Positions 1 to 9,229 of a DNA stretch of 64,000 bases are shown one piece after another. A program made the position numbers and the translations under genes. The stretch lies in the NCBI GenBank assembly GCA_964476445.1, contig CAYZAK010000004.1, positions 1 to 64,000 of the forward strand, in the 5' to 3' direction. The notes under the pieces are model-generated. The model saw only the letters and a program-made list of their open reading frames with translations, had not been told where the DNA came from and searched no databases. Positions within the stretch are counted from its first letter, which is position 1; each line of letters opens with the position of its first letter. Source of the DNA: CAYZAK01 sp964476445. Its GTDB lineage: Bacteria; CG03; SLGR01; JAGXOG01.

Positions 1-1
1 A

Positions 2-373
2 TGGAAAAACAGGGAAGAAATAATAGGAATGTTAAATAAAGCACATATATTTATACTACCAAGCGTTACAGCTAAAAATGGTGATCAAGAGGGCACACCA
101 ACGGTATTATTAGAGGCTATGGCTGAAGGGTTACCGGTTATTTCTACATATCATTCGGGAATTCCAGAACAGGTAAAAAATGGGAAAACGGGATTTTTAG
201 TGCCTGAAAAAGACACAAAATCCTTAACAAAAAAAATAAAATATTTAATTGAGCATCCAGAAACTTGGTCAGGAATGGGGCGGAAAGGCCGAGAATTAGT
301 AGAAAAAGAATTTAATATTAATAAATTAAATGATAAACTTATAGAAATTTATAAAAATTTAGTAGATAAATAA
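2..373 (+). CDS. Glycosyltransferase, GT4 family, C-terminal part (5' truncated by window)
   Basis: The reading frame is open to the left window edge, so this is the C-terminal about 123 residues of a longer gene. It contains the second half of a GT-B glycosyltransferase: the phrase HIFILPSVTAKNGDQEGTPT followed by LLEAMAEGLPVIST is the nucleotide-sugar-binding E-x7-E region typical of GT4 enzymes (PF00534), and the extra insertion with GDQEGTP resembles colanic-acid-type WcaL/AmsK enzymes. It would transfer a sugar from an NDP-sugar to a growing surface glycan at the cytoplasmic face of the membrane. It starts a run of similar genes. The acceptor and donor cannot be told from this fragment. 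Confidence 0.85.
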   Translation, partial: WKNREEIIGMLNKAHIFILPSVTAKNGDQEGTPTVLLEAMAEGLPVISTYHSGIPEQVKNGKTGFLVPEKDTKSLTKKIKYLIEHPETWSGMGRKGRELVEKEFNINKLNDKLIEIYKNLVDK

Positions 374-452
374 CAGTAATTGTAAATAGTAAATAAATTG
401 AAAAATATGACACACTTACAATTTGTGAAAAATTAGCTGAATTTTACTCAAA

Positions 453-1574
453 ATGAAAACTCATAAAAAAATTTTATATTACAGCGATCACCTGAAAGGA
501 AAAAGGACTGCGCAAGCAGTTCATTCTAAGGAATTTGTTAGGGCGGTTAAAGAATATTCAAAGTTTTCAATATCCTATTATCCTCCTATTTCAAAAGATA
601 ATATGGAAAAAAACTTTTCAAATAAAACGAAAAAGATTTTTTTAATACCCGGTAAAATTAAAAAGTTTTTAATAAATAAAAGAGAATGGAGAAAATTAAA
701 AAAGGTTATAAAAAAAGAAAAACCTGATGTGATTATAGCCCGTCACAATTTCCTCTTTATTTCAGTTATTAAAAAACTGGTAAATATACCGCTACCATTT
801 ATTCTTGAGGTTAACGGTTTGGTAGAATACAGCTTCAATTTCACCGGAAAAAAGAAACAAAAAAAACTTGTAAGTTTGGAAAATGAAATTTTAGAAAAAA
901 GTAATTTTATCTTTACTATTTCGGAAATTTTCAAGTCAGGAATTATCTCAAAGGGCTTCAATGAAAATAAAGTTGCTGTATTTCCCAATGCTGTAGATGT
1001 TGAAAAATTTAATCCGTCAAACTGCGAAACGAAAGAAAACAAAAATGAGTTTATTATAGGTTACATTGGAAGTTCTATGCCTGGCAGAGATATAAAAACG
1101 CTTATTGAGGCATATAAGATTGTAAAAAAGAAGTTGCCGGATACCAGACTTGAGTTGATTGGAAATTTTAAAAGTAAATGTAATATTGAGGGGGTTGTTT
1201 ATAGAGGGACTATTGCTCATGATAATATTCCCAAAGAAATAAACCGAATGGATATAACTGTTGCCCCATATTTTAAAACCCATACCGATCGCTGTTCACC
1301 CTTGAAGATACTTGAATATATGGCAATGGAAAAACCCGTAATTACAACTAAAGGAAAAATGGCGGAAAGTATTTTTTTGGATGAAACCGAAAAACATATT
1401 TATATACCGGAAAACCCTAAATCTTTAGCTAATGTTATTATTAAAATTTATGAGAATGACGAGTTAAGAAAAGAAATGGGAGTTAAAGCAAGAGGAATAG
1501 TAATGAATAATTTTAACTACAAAAGATATATCACAAGATTGGATAAAATTTGTGAAGAAAATTTGATACGTTAA
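453..1574 (+). CDS. Glycosyltransferase, GT4 family
   Basis: This is a 373-residue GT-B enzyme. The N-terminal half carries the acceptor domain, with KTHKKILYYSDHLKGKRTAQ near residue 2. The C-terminal half shows FIIGYIGSSMPGRDIKTLIE around residue 200 and APYFKTHTDRCSPLKILEYM around 270-290, which matches the donor-binding domain of GT4 enzymes. No clear Shine-Dalgarno precedes the ATG, and 79 nt separate it from the previous gene, so it may have its own weak promoter. It is lysine and isoleucine rich like its neighbours. It probably adds one residue of the polysaccharide made by this cluster; the specificity is unknown. Confidence 0.85.
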   Translation: MKTHKKILYYSDHLKGKRTAQAVHSKEFVRAVKEYSKFSISYYPPISKDNMEKNFSNKTKKIFLIPGKIKKFLINKREWRKLKKVIKKEKPDVIIARHNFLFISVIKKLVNIPLPFILEVNGLVEYSFNFTGKKKQKKLVSLENEILEKSNFIFTISEIFKSGIISKGFNENKVAVFPNAVDVEKFNPSNCETKENKNEFIIGYIGSSMPGRDIKTLIEAYKIVKKKLPDTRLELIGNFKSKCNIEGVVYRGTIAHDNIPKEINRMDITVAPYFKTHTDRCSPLKILEYMAMEKPVITTKGKMAESIFLDETEKHIYIPENPKSLANVIIKIYENDELRKEMGVKARGIVMNNFNYKRYITRLDKICEENLIR

Positions 1575-1590
1575 AGGATAAAAATAAAAA

Positions 1591-2553
1591 TTGAAAAATT
1601 TTAATTACGACAAATATCCTCTTCCACTGTATTTCTTTAAAATATCAAACTCTTTAAAACTGATAAGAAACTTCTTTTTTAACAGGCACCCTAACAGAAA
1701 AAAAACATCCAATCTCAGCTGCATTCCTTTTTTTATTATCGGCTCCGGCAGGTCCGGCAATACTCTTTTAAGAAGAATTCTGTGCCAGCATGGGAAAATA
1801 GCCATTCCTCCCGAATCCTATGTTCTGGGCAGCGTAATTAAAAAATTTCAGTATATTAATTTTTTACCCTGGCAGGAGATAGTAAAAATAGTTCTCGGAG
1901 AATTCCAATCCCATGAGGAATTCTATACCTGGGAGATAAGCTTAGATAAAGTTTATAAAAAACTATTCAATATTGAAGATGACGAGCGTTGTCTGGCAAA
2001 AATTATAGATGAAATTTATCGCCATTATTCAAAAGTCAAATTCCCGGAGGCCGAACTATGGGGCGATAAGACTCCTATTAACACTCTGAATCTTGGATGG
2101 ATAAATAAGCTTTACAAAGACGCGAAGGTTATAAATATGGTAAGAGACGGCAGGGACGTTGTAAGCTCCTACCTTAAGATGGGGCGCTATAAAACAGTTG
2201 AGGAAGCCTGCTTGAGATGGGATAAAAGTATAGAAATGGTAGATAAATTCGGTAATTATAAACCGGAAGAGGAATATATAGATATAAAATACGAGAATCT
2301 GGTCTCTTCTCCCCAGAAAGAAGTTAAAAAAATATGCGAATTCCTATCCATAGAATATGAAGTTGAAATGATAAAAAGCTGTCAAGAAGTTGAAAAGCTT
2401 GGGGATGTCACGGATAAGGACCACCACAGGAATGTTTTGGGAAAGATAAATACGGATTCAATTGGAAAATGGGAGAAAAATCTATCAGAGAAGCAAAAAG
2501 AAAAAACCAATAAACTGCTTGAAAATAATCTAAAAAAGTTAGGTTATATATAA
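1591..2553 (+). CDS. Sulfotransferase family protein (PAPS-dependent type)
   Basis: This 320-residue protein starts at TTG 1591, with AAAGGA about 11 nt upstream. Near residue 50 the motif FFIIGSGRSGNTLLRRIL matches the 5'-PSB phosphate-binding loop of sulfotransferases. VRDGRDVVSSYLKMG near residue 187 matches the 3'-PB motif (R-D-x-R-D-x-x-x-S). These two elements define the PAPS-dependent sulfotransferase fold (PF13469/PF00685). In this context it would sulfate a surface sugar or lipid. Its stop codon shares one base with the start of the next gene (TAATG), which suggests translational coupling. The family call is firm; the substrate is inferred only from the setting. Confidence 0.85.
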   Translation: MKNFNYDKYPLPLYFFKISNSLKLIRNFFFNRHPNRKKTSNLSCIPFFIIGSGRSGNTLLRRILCQHGKIAIPPESYVLGSVIKKFQYINFLPWQEIVKIVLGEFQSHEEFYTWEISLDKVYKKLFNIEDDERCLAKIIDEIYRHYSKVKFPEAELWGDKTPINTLNLGWINKLYKDAKVINMVRDGRDVVSSYLKMGRYKTVEEACLRWDKSIEMVDKFGNYKPEEEYIDIKYENLVSSPQKEVKKICEFLSIEYEVEMIKSCQEVEKLGDVTDKDHHRNVLGKINTDSIGKWEKNLSEKQKEKTNKLLENNLKKLGYI

Positions 2554-4709
2554 TGTCAATTTTGTTTATCACCCCGGATTTTCCTCCTAGGGGGGGAGGA
2601 ATGTCAGAAAGGGCCCGCCAGCTTGTTGATATATGGCAAGATAAAGAAAAGGTAATAGTCCTTACCGATGTTAAAGGAAAAATTTCAGATAAATATGAAA
2701 GAATTTATATCCCCCTGAAAGGCCATTACGTAAGAAAATCAATTAAACTTTCCAAAAAAATAAAAGAAATAGTAAAAGAAAGGTCTATTACAAAAATTTT
2801 CTGTTTGAGCTGGTCTCCCCCGGCGATAGCTGTACTGCTGTCGGGTGCTTATAAAAAAAGAAAATGGGCCGTTACGGTAAACGGGTTTGATATCATAGAC
2901 GGGGTTAAAAATTTTAGAACCCGGTTTCTTTTAAAAAAAATATTTAAAAGGTGTAATAATATATTTTCCCCTTCACTTTACCTGAGGGATAAAATATTAA
3001 CTTTGGGAGATTTTTCAGATAAAATCAGCGCTATATCTAACGGGGTTCAGCTTGACAGGTTTAAAAATCCGGATAGAGCAGGCGTAAGAGAAAAATACAA
3101 CCTCAAAGATAATACTGTTATTATGAGCCTCTGCCGGCTTCACCCCATAAAAGGAATAGATACACTTATTAAAAGCTTTACCGATCTTAAAAACGATTCG
3201 GATAAAATAAAATTATTAATTGCCGGTGACGGCCCCCAGAGAAAAGAACTTGAAAAGCTTGCTTCTGATGAGGGGGTTAGAGAAGAAGTAATATTTACCG
3301 GCTGGATTAGGCAGGATGAGGTGGCGGATTATTATGCCGCCTGCGATATTTTTGCGCAGCCCAACAGGAAATACAAAGGTTTTGAAGAAGGCCAGGGCAT
3401 TACTCTTATGGAAGCCTCGGCAGCCGGCAGGCCTGTAATATCAACAAGAACCGGGGGTATTGGGGAAGTTGTTGATGATAATGAAACAGGGTTTCTTGTT
3501 AAGCCGGAATCAGAGGAGGAACTGACCGGGCGAATAAAAAGACTTATTGAGAATCCCGGTTTAAGAGAAAAAATGGGGAAAAAGGGAAAAGAGAAGGCTT
3601 TAAAAGAGTTCGACGGTATAAAAAACGGTAAATTAATATACAGAGAATTATCTTCCCAAAGAGTTTTGTATATAGATGAACCCCTTGACCCACCCGGAGG
3701 AGGCCAGAAAAGCCTTAAGATTATAATAGACAATATTGATAAAGGGAAATTTACTCCTTTTCTTTTTGAAGCGGGAAAATATTCAAAGAACAGGTATTTT
3801 TCCCTGTGGGAAAACCTGTCCGAATGTATAAACAAAACAGGGTGTAGTATAATTCACTGCAACGCCGGTACTTCAAAGGTCAGTTTTATCTCTGCCCTGC
3901 TGGCAAAATTAAAAGGAATTCATTTTATCTGGCACGCAAGGGTTTCGGAGTCATCAAAACTTAGAGAAAGAATAATAGGGAGATTGGCAGATAAGATTAT
4001 TATTATATCCGATTCGGTTGGGAAACGGTTTAAAAAGAAAAGTGTAAGAAAAAAAGTTGTTAAAATTTACAATGCCGTTGATACAGAAAAATTTAAACCC
4101 GGAACTCCTTCAGAGGCATTATACAAGGAATTAAAAAGAGATAAAGATAAATTCAGTATAGGTATTTTTTCAAGGCTTGTGCCTATGAAGGGACACCGTC
4201 TCTTTCTTGATACAGCCTCAAAGTTAATAAAAGATGGATTTGCTTCATATTTTTTAATAGCCGGAGATGGTGAAGAAGAATATACGGCGGAACTGAAAAA
4301 TTATGCAAAGTCTTTAAATCTGGAGGAAAGGGTGAGGTTTCTGGGTTACATAGATAATAGTGAAGAAATTATGAACGCCTGTGATATAATTCTTCATACT
4401 TCGATAGAACCGGAAGCCTTCGGGAGGACTATTGTTGAAGCAATGGCCTGCGGCAAGCCTGTAGTTGCAACTGATTTGGGAGGCCCAGTTGAAATAATTG
4501 ACTATGGTACAAACGGCTTTCTCTGTGAAGCTGATGCAGCGGCTATGGCTCAAAAAACAAAAAAAATTATAGATAATAAAGACTTGAGAAGAAATTTAAG
4601 TTTAAATGCCAGGGAAAAAGTTGTTAAAGAATTTTCAATACCAAATCATATCGAAAAAATTTGTAAATTATACGAAGAAGTTAAGAGTAATAAAAAATAT
4701 GGCCAATAA
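2553..4709 (+). CDS. Tandem fusion of two GT4 glycosyltransferases
   Basis: The 718-residue protein is about twice the usual GT4 length and holds two complete GT-B units. Unit 1 (about residues 1-370) begins MSILFITPDFPPRGGGMSER and has VIMSLCRLHPIKGIDTLIKS and EEGQGITLMEASAAGRPVIS. Unit 2 (about 373-718) begins RVLYIDEPLDPPGGGQKSLK and has FSIGIFSRLVPMKGHRLFLD and EPEAFGRTIVEAMACGKPVV. Both keep the E-x7-E donor site, so two successive sugar additions by one polypeptide are plausible. No internal stop or frameshift is seen at the join. It overlaps the next gene by 11 nt when that gene is started at 4699. Confidence 0.9.
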   Translation: MSILFITPDFPPRGGGMSERARQLVDIWQDKEKVIVLTDVKGKISDKYERIYIPLKGHYVRKSIKLSKKIKEIVKERSITKIFCLSWSPPAIAVLLSGAYKKRKWAVTVNGFDIIDGVKNFRTRFLLKKIFKRCNNIFSPSLYLRDKILTLGDFSDKISAISNGVQLDRFKNPDRAGVREKYNLKDNTVIMSLCRLHPIKGIDTLIKSFTDLKNDSDKIKLLIAGDGPQRKELEKLASDEGVREEVIFTGWIRQDEVADYYAACDIFAQPNRKYKGFEEGQGITLMEASAAGRPVISTRTGGIGEVVDDNETGFLVKPESEEELTGRIKRLIENPGLREKMGKKGKEKALKEFDGIKNGKLIYRELSSQRVLYIDEPLDPPGGGQKSLKIIIDNIDKGKFTPFLFEAGKYSKNRYFSLWENLSECINKTGCSIIHCNAGTSKVSFISALLAKLKGIHFIWHARVSESSKLRERIIGRLADKIIIISDSVGKRFKKKSVRKKVVKIYNAVDTEKFKPGTPSEALYKELKRDKDKFSIGIFSRLVPMKGHRLFLDTASKLIKDGFASYFLIAGDGEEEYTAELKNYAKSLNLEERVRFLGYIDNSEEIMNACDIILHTSIEPEAFGRTIVEAMACGKPVVATDLGGPVEIIDYGTNGFLCEADAAAMAQKTKKIIDNKDLRRNLSLNAREKVVKEFSIPNHIEKICKLYEEVKSNKKYGQ

Positions 4710-5643
4710 TAAATCAAGAATTCTGATAATCAGAAACGACAGAATAGGGGACATGGTCCTTACCCTTTCTGCGATTACGGCCTTGCGGAAAGAATATCCG
4801 CAGAGCCGGCTTTATCTGCTCTGCTCCAAAAGTAACAGGGAAGTGGCTCAGCTTCTGCCTTTTGATATAGATTTGATTGAAGATAGGGGTTTTAAGGCAA
4901 ATATAAAGAAACTTAAAAACCTTGAACTTGATATTGGAATCGATTTTGTAAATAACTGGCGGGGAACAAACGCTGTTCAGATGTTTCTGTCTAAGATTAA
5001 AAAAAGAGCGGGTTTCTACGGTCTATTGAACAGGGCTTTTCTTAATACCGGCTTAAAAGCTAAAAAAGATGTTTCTCTTTTAAAGCAAAGCTTTATGCTT
5101 CTGAAAAAATTAGGTATAAATAGAATTGAAAGATACAGGCAGGAGTTGAATATTCCGGATACGGATATCAAAGTTGATATTGTCGTTCATCCGGGAGGAT
5201 ATTACCCTTCCCAGAAGTGGCCGGTAGAATATTATATAAATCTTATGGAAAAAATTAAAAATAAAACCAACAAAAGTTTTTGCGTAATAGGTGTCACCGG
5301 AGAAAAAGATATTATAGGTAAAATAAGAGAAAAATTTTCCAATCAAATATATCTTATAGATGAACCGATAAAAAAAATAGCTGCTGTAATGAAAAAGGCA
5401 GAGCTGTTCATAGGAAATAATTCCGGCCCGCTTCACCTGGCTTCTATGATAGGAATAAAAACGGTATCATTTATTGGCCCAACAAATCCGGATGTATTTT
5501 ATCCCCAGGGGGAAAACGACTATGTTTTTAGAGAGGAGTTAGATTGTATAGGATGCGGTCGTGGGGAATGCGGACATCATTCATGTATGAAAGAGATTAC
5601 TCCGGATAAGGTGTGGGAAAAAATTCGAAAATTAATATTATGA
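4699..5643 (+). CDS. Glycosyltransferase family 9 (heptosyltransferase-like)
   Basis: Starting at ATG 4699 the protein is 314 residues and begins with the family's beta-strand, SRILIIRNDRIGDMVLTLSA. An upstream in-frame ATG at 4606 would add 31 lysine-rich residues with no counterpart in the family, so I reject it. Later, VVHPGGYYPSQKWPVEYY (about 165-180) and LFIGNNSGPLHLASMIGIKT (about 250) match the ADP-heptose-binding regions of GT9 enzymes such as WaaF/WaaC (PF01075). GT9 enzymes build the inner core of LPS or related heptose-containing glycans, consistent with a diderm envelope. The gene overlaps both neighbours: 11 nt upstream and ATGA downstream. Confidence 0.88.
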   Translation: MANNKSRILIIRNDRIGDMVLTLSAITALRKEYPQSRLYLLCSKSNREVAQLLPFDIDLIEDRGFKANIKKLKNLELDIGIDFVNNWRGTNAVQMFLSKIKKRAGFYGLLNRAFLNTGLKAKKDVSLLKQSFMLLKKLGINRIERYRQELNIPDTDIKVDIVVHPGGYYPSQKWPVEYYINLMEKIKNKTNKSFCVIGVTGEKDIIGKIREKFSNQIYLIDEPIKKIAAVMKKAELFIGNNSGPLHLASMIGIKTVSFIGPTNPDVFYPQGENDYVFREELDCIGCGRGECGHHSCMKEITPDKVWEKIRKLIL

Positions 5644-6776
5644 AGACCCTGTTAATATCAAGCGATTATCCGCCTATGGTAAGCGGGATAGCAAATGCCT
5701 GTTATAATTTCTGGAAATATTTACCTTCCGAAAAAGTTGTTGTACTGGCTCCGAAAGTAGAGGGGTATGAAAAATATGATAAAGAAGCGGAGTTAAAAAC
5801 TTACCGTTATTCGCCGGCGTTCACCGGCACATCTATAATTTCCAGGGTTTGCCGTTTTATGATGCTGTTAAAGAAAATTTTGAAAATAGTAAATAAAGAA
5901 GATATTAAATTACTTCATGCAGGGCAGCCGGTTTTAGTTGGATTTGTTGCCAGATTATTTGCAGGGTTATTTGATATTCCCTATGTAATTTATGTCTATG
6001 GCGGCGAAGTAAAAAAATTCGAGGGAAGCATATTTTTTAAGTTATTTGTAAAAAACATGAAAGAATCCCGGGCTGTTATAGTAAACAGTAATTACACCGC
6101 TTCGGAGATAAGGCATTTAATTCCCGAAAAAGAAATAAAAACGGTTTATCCGGGAGTGGATACAAAAAAATTTGTGCCCCAAATTAATACGGAGGAGTTG
6201 GAAGAAAAGTATAATGTAAAGAAAAAAACCGTTTTACTGACAGTTGCCCGATTGGTAAAAAGGAAAGGACAGCATCTTGTTTTAGAGGCCATAGACAGGC
6301 TCAAGAAAGAATATCCGGATTTAGTATATCTTATTGTAGGAGAGGGTCCGCGACGGGAAACCCTGGAAGAATTGGCGGAGGCATACGGATTAAAAGATAG
6401 AGTAATTTTTGCGGGGGAGGTAGATGAAGAGGAACTTCCAGTTCTCTATAATGTATGTGATATATTTATTATGTTAAGTACTCTTACCGATAATGAGGAG
6501 GTAGTGGAAGGTTTCGGTATATCCTTTATGGAGGCTAACAGCTGCGGGAAGCCGGTAATAGGAGGAAAAACCGGTGGGGTTGTTGAGGCCGTCAAGGATG
6601 GCGAAACCGGTTTTCTGGTAGTTCCAGAAGATATAAATCAGGTGGTTGCCAAAACCAGAAGGTTTTTGGAAAATAAGAGCCTGCGAAAGAAATTTGGAAA
6701 AAAAGGTCGTCAAAGGGCGCAGAAAGAGTTTGACTGGAGAAAACTCAGCCGACAGTTTCTTGATTATATTGTCTGA
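5640..6776 (+). CDS. Glycosyltransferase, GT4 family
   Basis: The start is ATG 5640, which overlaps the upstream stop as ATGA. An alternative ATG at 5613 would add nine residues before the conserved MKTLLISSDYPPMVSGIANA. The protein has 378 residues. VLLTVARLVKRKGQHLVLEA near 203 and EGFGISFMEANSCGKPVIGG near 290 give the donor-binding domain with the E-x7-E pair. PimB-like mannosyltransferases and WcaC-type enzymes share this architecture, but the sugar cannot be inferred. Translational coupling to the heptosyltransferase-like gene suggests they act on the same glycan. Confidence 0.88.
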   Translation: MKTLLISSDYPPMVSGIANACYNFWKYLPSEKVVVLAPKVEGYEKYDKEAELKTYRYSPAFTGTSIISRVCRFMMLLKKILKIVNKEDIKLLHAGQPVLVGFVARLFAGLFDIPYVIYVYGGEVKKFEGSIFFKLFVKNMKESRAVIVNSNYTASEIRHLIPEKEIKTVYPGVDTKKFVPQINTEELEEKYNVKKKTVLLTVARLVKRKGQHLVLEAIDRLKKEYPDLVYLIVGEGPRRETLEELAEAYGLKDRVIFAGEVDEEELPVLYNVCDIFIMLSTLTDNEEVVEGFGISFMEANSCGKPVIGGKTGGVVEAVKDGETGFLVVPEDINQVVAKTRRFLENKSLRKKFGKKGRQRAQKEFDWRKLSRQFLDYIV

Positions 6777-6793
6777 ATGCGAGGAGGAGAACA

Positions 6794-7624
6794 GTGATTA
6801 GCCTAAACGAGGTAAGAGAAATTAATGCGGAAAAAAAAGACCCTCATATTCATTCCAGATTTATATACAGGCCCGTATCCATAATCATCTCCTGGATATT
6901 CTTAAACCTTAAAATAAGTGCGAATGCGGTAAGCGTTATGGTTATTATTTTATTGATATCCGGATCATTCTTAATTTTAAAAGAAGGTGTGAAATTTCAT
7001 ATTATGGCCGCTATATTGCTTATAATAGGCGTAATATTTGACTATGTTGACGGTAATATTGCCCGGTTTAACCGTAAAAAGAATAATAAAACGGGTTCCG
7101 GTTTTGGGGGAATGTATTTGGATCGTCTGGGGCATTTTATAAGTTCTCCCGTGCTTTTTTTCTGTTTGGGACTTAGTGTATATTTTGAATTTGGTTATTC
7201 GATGTTCCTTTATTTAAGTCCCGTTATTGCTCTCTCCATGACTTCTTTTCCCTCCATGCAGAAAGATTCGGTTTTTATGAGATATCTTAGGCCTCAAGTA
7301 AAAAGCGGAGGTGATTATAAGAAAAGTATTGTTGCCAACAAGCCCCTTGCAGCCGCACTTAATGAGAATATCAGGAAAGAAAAAAAATGGAGTAAAAAAA
7401 TAGTTCAGGTAATATGGAAGTTTTTTTCGGAGATTATAATGCCGGGCTCATTAATAGGGATGGTGGCAGTTGCGGTTATTATGGATTTAATTTTATCTCC
7501 GTTCAATATTTTCGGATATAGTGTAAATTTTAAATTGATAGTTTTTATGCTGTACGGTCTGCCGCTGTTTTTAAGACTGCCGTTTAGTATCAGCAGGCAT
7601 TATAAGAATCTTGAGAAACTTTAA
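6794..7624 (+). CDS. CDP-alcohol phosphatidyltransferase family membrane protein
   Basis: This 276-residue, multi-pass protein starts at GTG 6794 behind a strong GAGGAGG. The CDP-alcohol phosphotransferase signature is D-x2-D-G-x2-A-R-x(n)-G-x3-D-x3-D. Here it reads DYVDGNIARFNR at about residues 83-94, then GMYLDRLGH at about 109-117, so the last aspartate, the proposed catalytic base, is replaced by histidine. Hydrophobic segments flank the motif on both sides. Enzymes of this family join a CDP-activated alcohol to a hydroxyl acceptor at the membrane. In a polysaccharide cluster the product may be a phosphoalcohol substituent or a lipid anchor rather than a phospholipid. Confidence 0.78.
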   Translation: MISLNEVREINAEKKDPHIHSRFIYRPVSIIISWIFLNLKISANAVSVMVIILLISGSFLILKEGVKFHIMAAILLIIGVIFDYVDGNIARFNRKKNNKTGSGFGGMYLDRLGHFISSPVLFFCLGLSVYFEFGYSMFLYLSPVIALSMTSFPSMQKDSVFMRYLRPQVKSGGDYKKSIVANKPLAAALNENIRKEKKWSKKIVQVIWKFFSEIIMPGSLIGMVAVAVIMDLILSPFNIFGYSVNFKLIVFMLYGLPLFLRLPFSISRHYKNLEKL

Positions 7625-7632
7625 TAATTAAA

Positions 7633-8286
7633 TTGATACACAAACTCTATTCACGTTTCATAAAATTCTTCAGGCCTTCCGGGGAGAAGGACAATCCTTC
7701 CTCCGGGCCTCTTTCGGGTAGGATCAGAAGATTGGCCCTGGGAGCTCTGGAAGATATTGAAGGGAAATTTTTGGATGTGGGGTGCGGTGAAGGATTGTTA
7801 CTGGAAGATGTACTTGAACAAAATTCTGATCTTAAAATTTTCGGTATAGATATGGATACCGAACAGATAAAAAGATGCCGTTCAAAGATCGGGGTCCCTG
7901 CGGATGAGGTGAATTTGCTTACCGGAGATGCCGGTGAACTTCCTTTTAAAGATAATTTTTTTGACCTGGTTACGGCTATAAATATTTTTTACAATCTTTC
8001 TGAAGATAAGATGACAAATATTATTAAAGAGATCAACAGGGTGTTAAAACCGGGGGGAATACTGGTGGCAGATTTTAGAAATAAAAATAACTTTTTTCTA
8101 AGATTAAGATATCTGCTGGCCCCGGTATACGATAAAAGTTTCAGAAAGCAAGGAAAACTTTTAAAAGCGTATTCAAAAAAAGAAATGGAAAGTATTGTTA
8201 AAAAAACAGGTTTCCGGTTACGGGATATATATAAAACAGGTCGGATTATCACTTCTGCCCGGGTTACGGTTTTAGTAAAGAAGTAA
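7633..8286 (+). CDS. Class I SAM-dependent methyltransferase
   Basis: The 217-residue protein begins at TTG 7633, eight bases after the preceding stop, without an obvious ribosome-binding site. It carries the Rossmann SAM site: KFLDVGCGEGLLLEDVL (motif I, about residue 47), IFGIDMDTEQIKRC (acidic residue binding the ribose) and FDLVTAINIFYNL (motif IV). The fold corresponds to Methyltransf_11/25. Sugar O-methylation or modification of a lipid carrier would suit the cluster, but nothing in the sequence identifies the substrate. A promoter lies just downstream, so this is probably the last gene of the first glycan transcript. Confidence 0.82.
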   Translation: MIHKLYSRFIKFFRPSGEKDNPSSGPLSGRIRRLALGALEDIEGKFLDVGCGEGLLLEDVLEQNSDLKIFGIDMDTEQIKRCRSKIGVPADEVNLLTGDAGELPFKDNFFDLVTAINIFYNLSEDKMTNIIKEINRVLKPGGILVADFRNKNNFFLRLRYLLAPVYDKSFRKQGKLLKAYSKKEMESIVKKTGFRLRDIYKTGRIITSARVTVLVKK

Positions 8287-8306
8287 ATTAAATTGGGCGG
8301 GGTAAT

Positions 8307-8335
8307 TTGAACCCGTAAGTAAATCTGTTTATAAT
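8307..8335 (+). promoter_or_regulatory. Sigma-70-type promoter before the ExeA-like gene
   Basis: TTGAAC at 8307-8312 is followed by a 17-bp spacer and a perfect TATAAT at 8330-8335. Transcription would start near 8342, giving a leader of about 57 nt before ATG 8399. This is the best promoter match in the polysaccharide region and would split it into two transcripts. Confidence 0.6.
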
Positions 8336-8398
8336 TAAAAATCAATATAAAACGGTAAAAAGGAAATTGGAAAAGAAAATTAAGCTTAAAAAAACTAA

Positions 8399-9199
8399 AT
8401 GTATTCAGAATACTGGGGACTAAAAGAAAAACCTTTTAAAAATACCCCCGATCCAAAATTTTTATATAGATCTGCACAGCATGAAGAGGCCCTGGCCCGG
8501 ATGTCATATGTGGTTCAGGAAGGTATGGGCTGTATGGTAATGAGCGGGGTTTTCGGTTGCGGGAAAACTTTACTGCTTAACACTCTTACAGGGAAGTTAG
8601 CCGGGAGTAAATTTCATGTAGCCAGAATAAATAATCCCCAGCTGGATCCCTCCGGTCTGCTTCATTCTTTTATTTACCAGATGGGAATAAAAGATAAAAT
8701 ACCTTCTAAAAAAGCGCCGATGCTGAATCTTTTGGATAAGGCAATTGAAAATATATACAATGACGGCAAACATATTATTCTGATTGTGGACGAAGCCCAT
8801 GTTATAGGGGAAGTAGATGTTTTTGAGGAGTTAAGGATGCTACTTAACTGGCAGAAAAACGACCGGTATCTTTTGACTCTTATTCTTTCCGGTCAGCCGG
8901 AGCTGCTCAAGTCAATTTCCAATATAAAACAGCTGGCCCAGAGAGTGGGATTAAGAACGGAATTAGACCGGTTTGAGCTGGATGATACAGTTAAATATAT
9001 AAATCACCGGCTGGATATTGTTGGAGCCGGTGATCCTATTTTTTCGGATAAGGCTCACCGGGAGATATATGATAACTCGGGGGGAATACCCAGGCGGATA
9101 AATACAATATGCGATTTGAGTCTGCTTACCGGATATATACGTAAAAAAAACTTTATCGGGGAGGATTTGATAAAAGAGACCATCGGGGACTTGATTTGA
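8399..9199 (+). CDS. ExeA/GspA-like AAA ATPase
   Basis: The 266-residue protein opens with YWGLKEKPFKNTPDPKFLYR, the hallmark start of ExeA-type ATPases. It has a Walker A GVFGCGKT near residues 50-57, a Walker B LIVDEAH near 122 and a sensor region ILSGQPELLK. The usual C-terminal peptidoglycan-binding domain of true ExeA is absent, so this is the short AAA-only form (AAA_22). Short forms are frequently found in exopolysaccharide clusters with PEP-CTERM or chain-length systems, and a role as assembly ATPase there is inferred. It begins a transcript from the promoter at 8307. Confidence 0.82.
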   Translation: MYSEYWGLKEKPFKNTPDPKFLYRSAQHEEALARMSYVVQEGMGCMVMSGVFGCGKTLLLNTLTGKLAGSKFHVARINNPQLDPSGLLHSFIYQMGIKDKIPSKKAPMLNLLDKAIENIYNDGKHIILIVDEAHVIGEVDVFEELRMLLNWQKNDRYLLTLILSGQPELLKSISNIKQLAQRVGLRTELDRFELDDTVKYINHRLDIVGAGDPIFSDKAHREIYDNSGGIPRRINTICDLSLLTGYIRKKNFIGEDLIKETIGDLI

Positions 9200-9229
9200 G
9201 GCGATCTGTAAAAAAGAGCTGGTAATTAT

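Noticed and set aside
378..423. Inverted repeat AATTGTAA / TTACAATT between the first two glycosyltransferases
   Set aside because: The arms are AT-rich and 30 bases apart in an AT-rich gap, so chance pairing is likely; no T-run or promoter geometry goes with it.
4606..4698. Upstream ATG giving a longer heptosyltransferase-like protein
   Set aside because: The extra 31 residues lie within the upstream gene, have no family similarity and no ribosome-binding site; ATG 4699 fits the family start.
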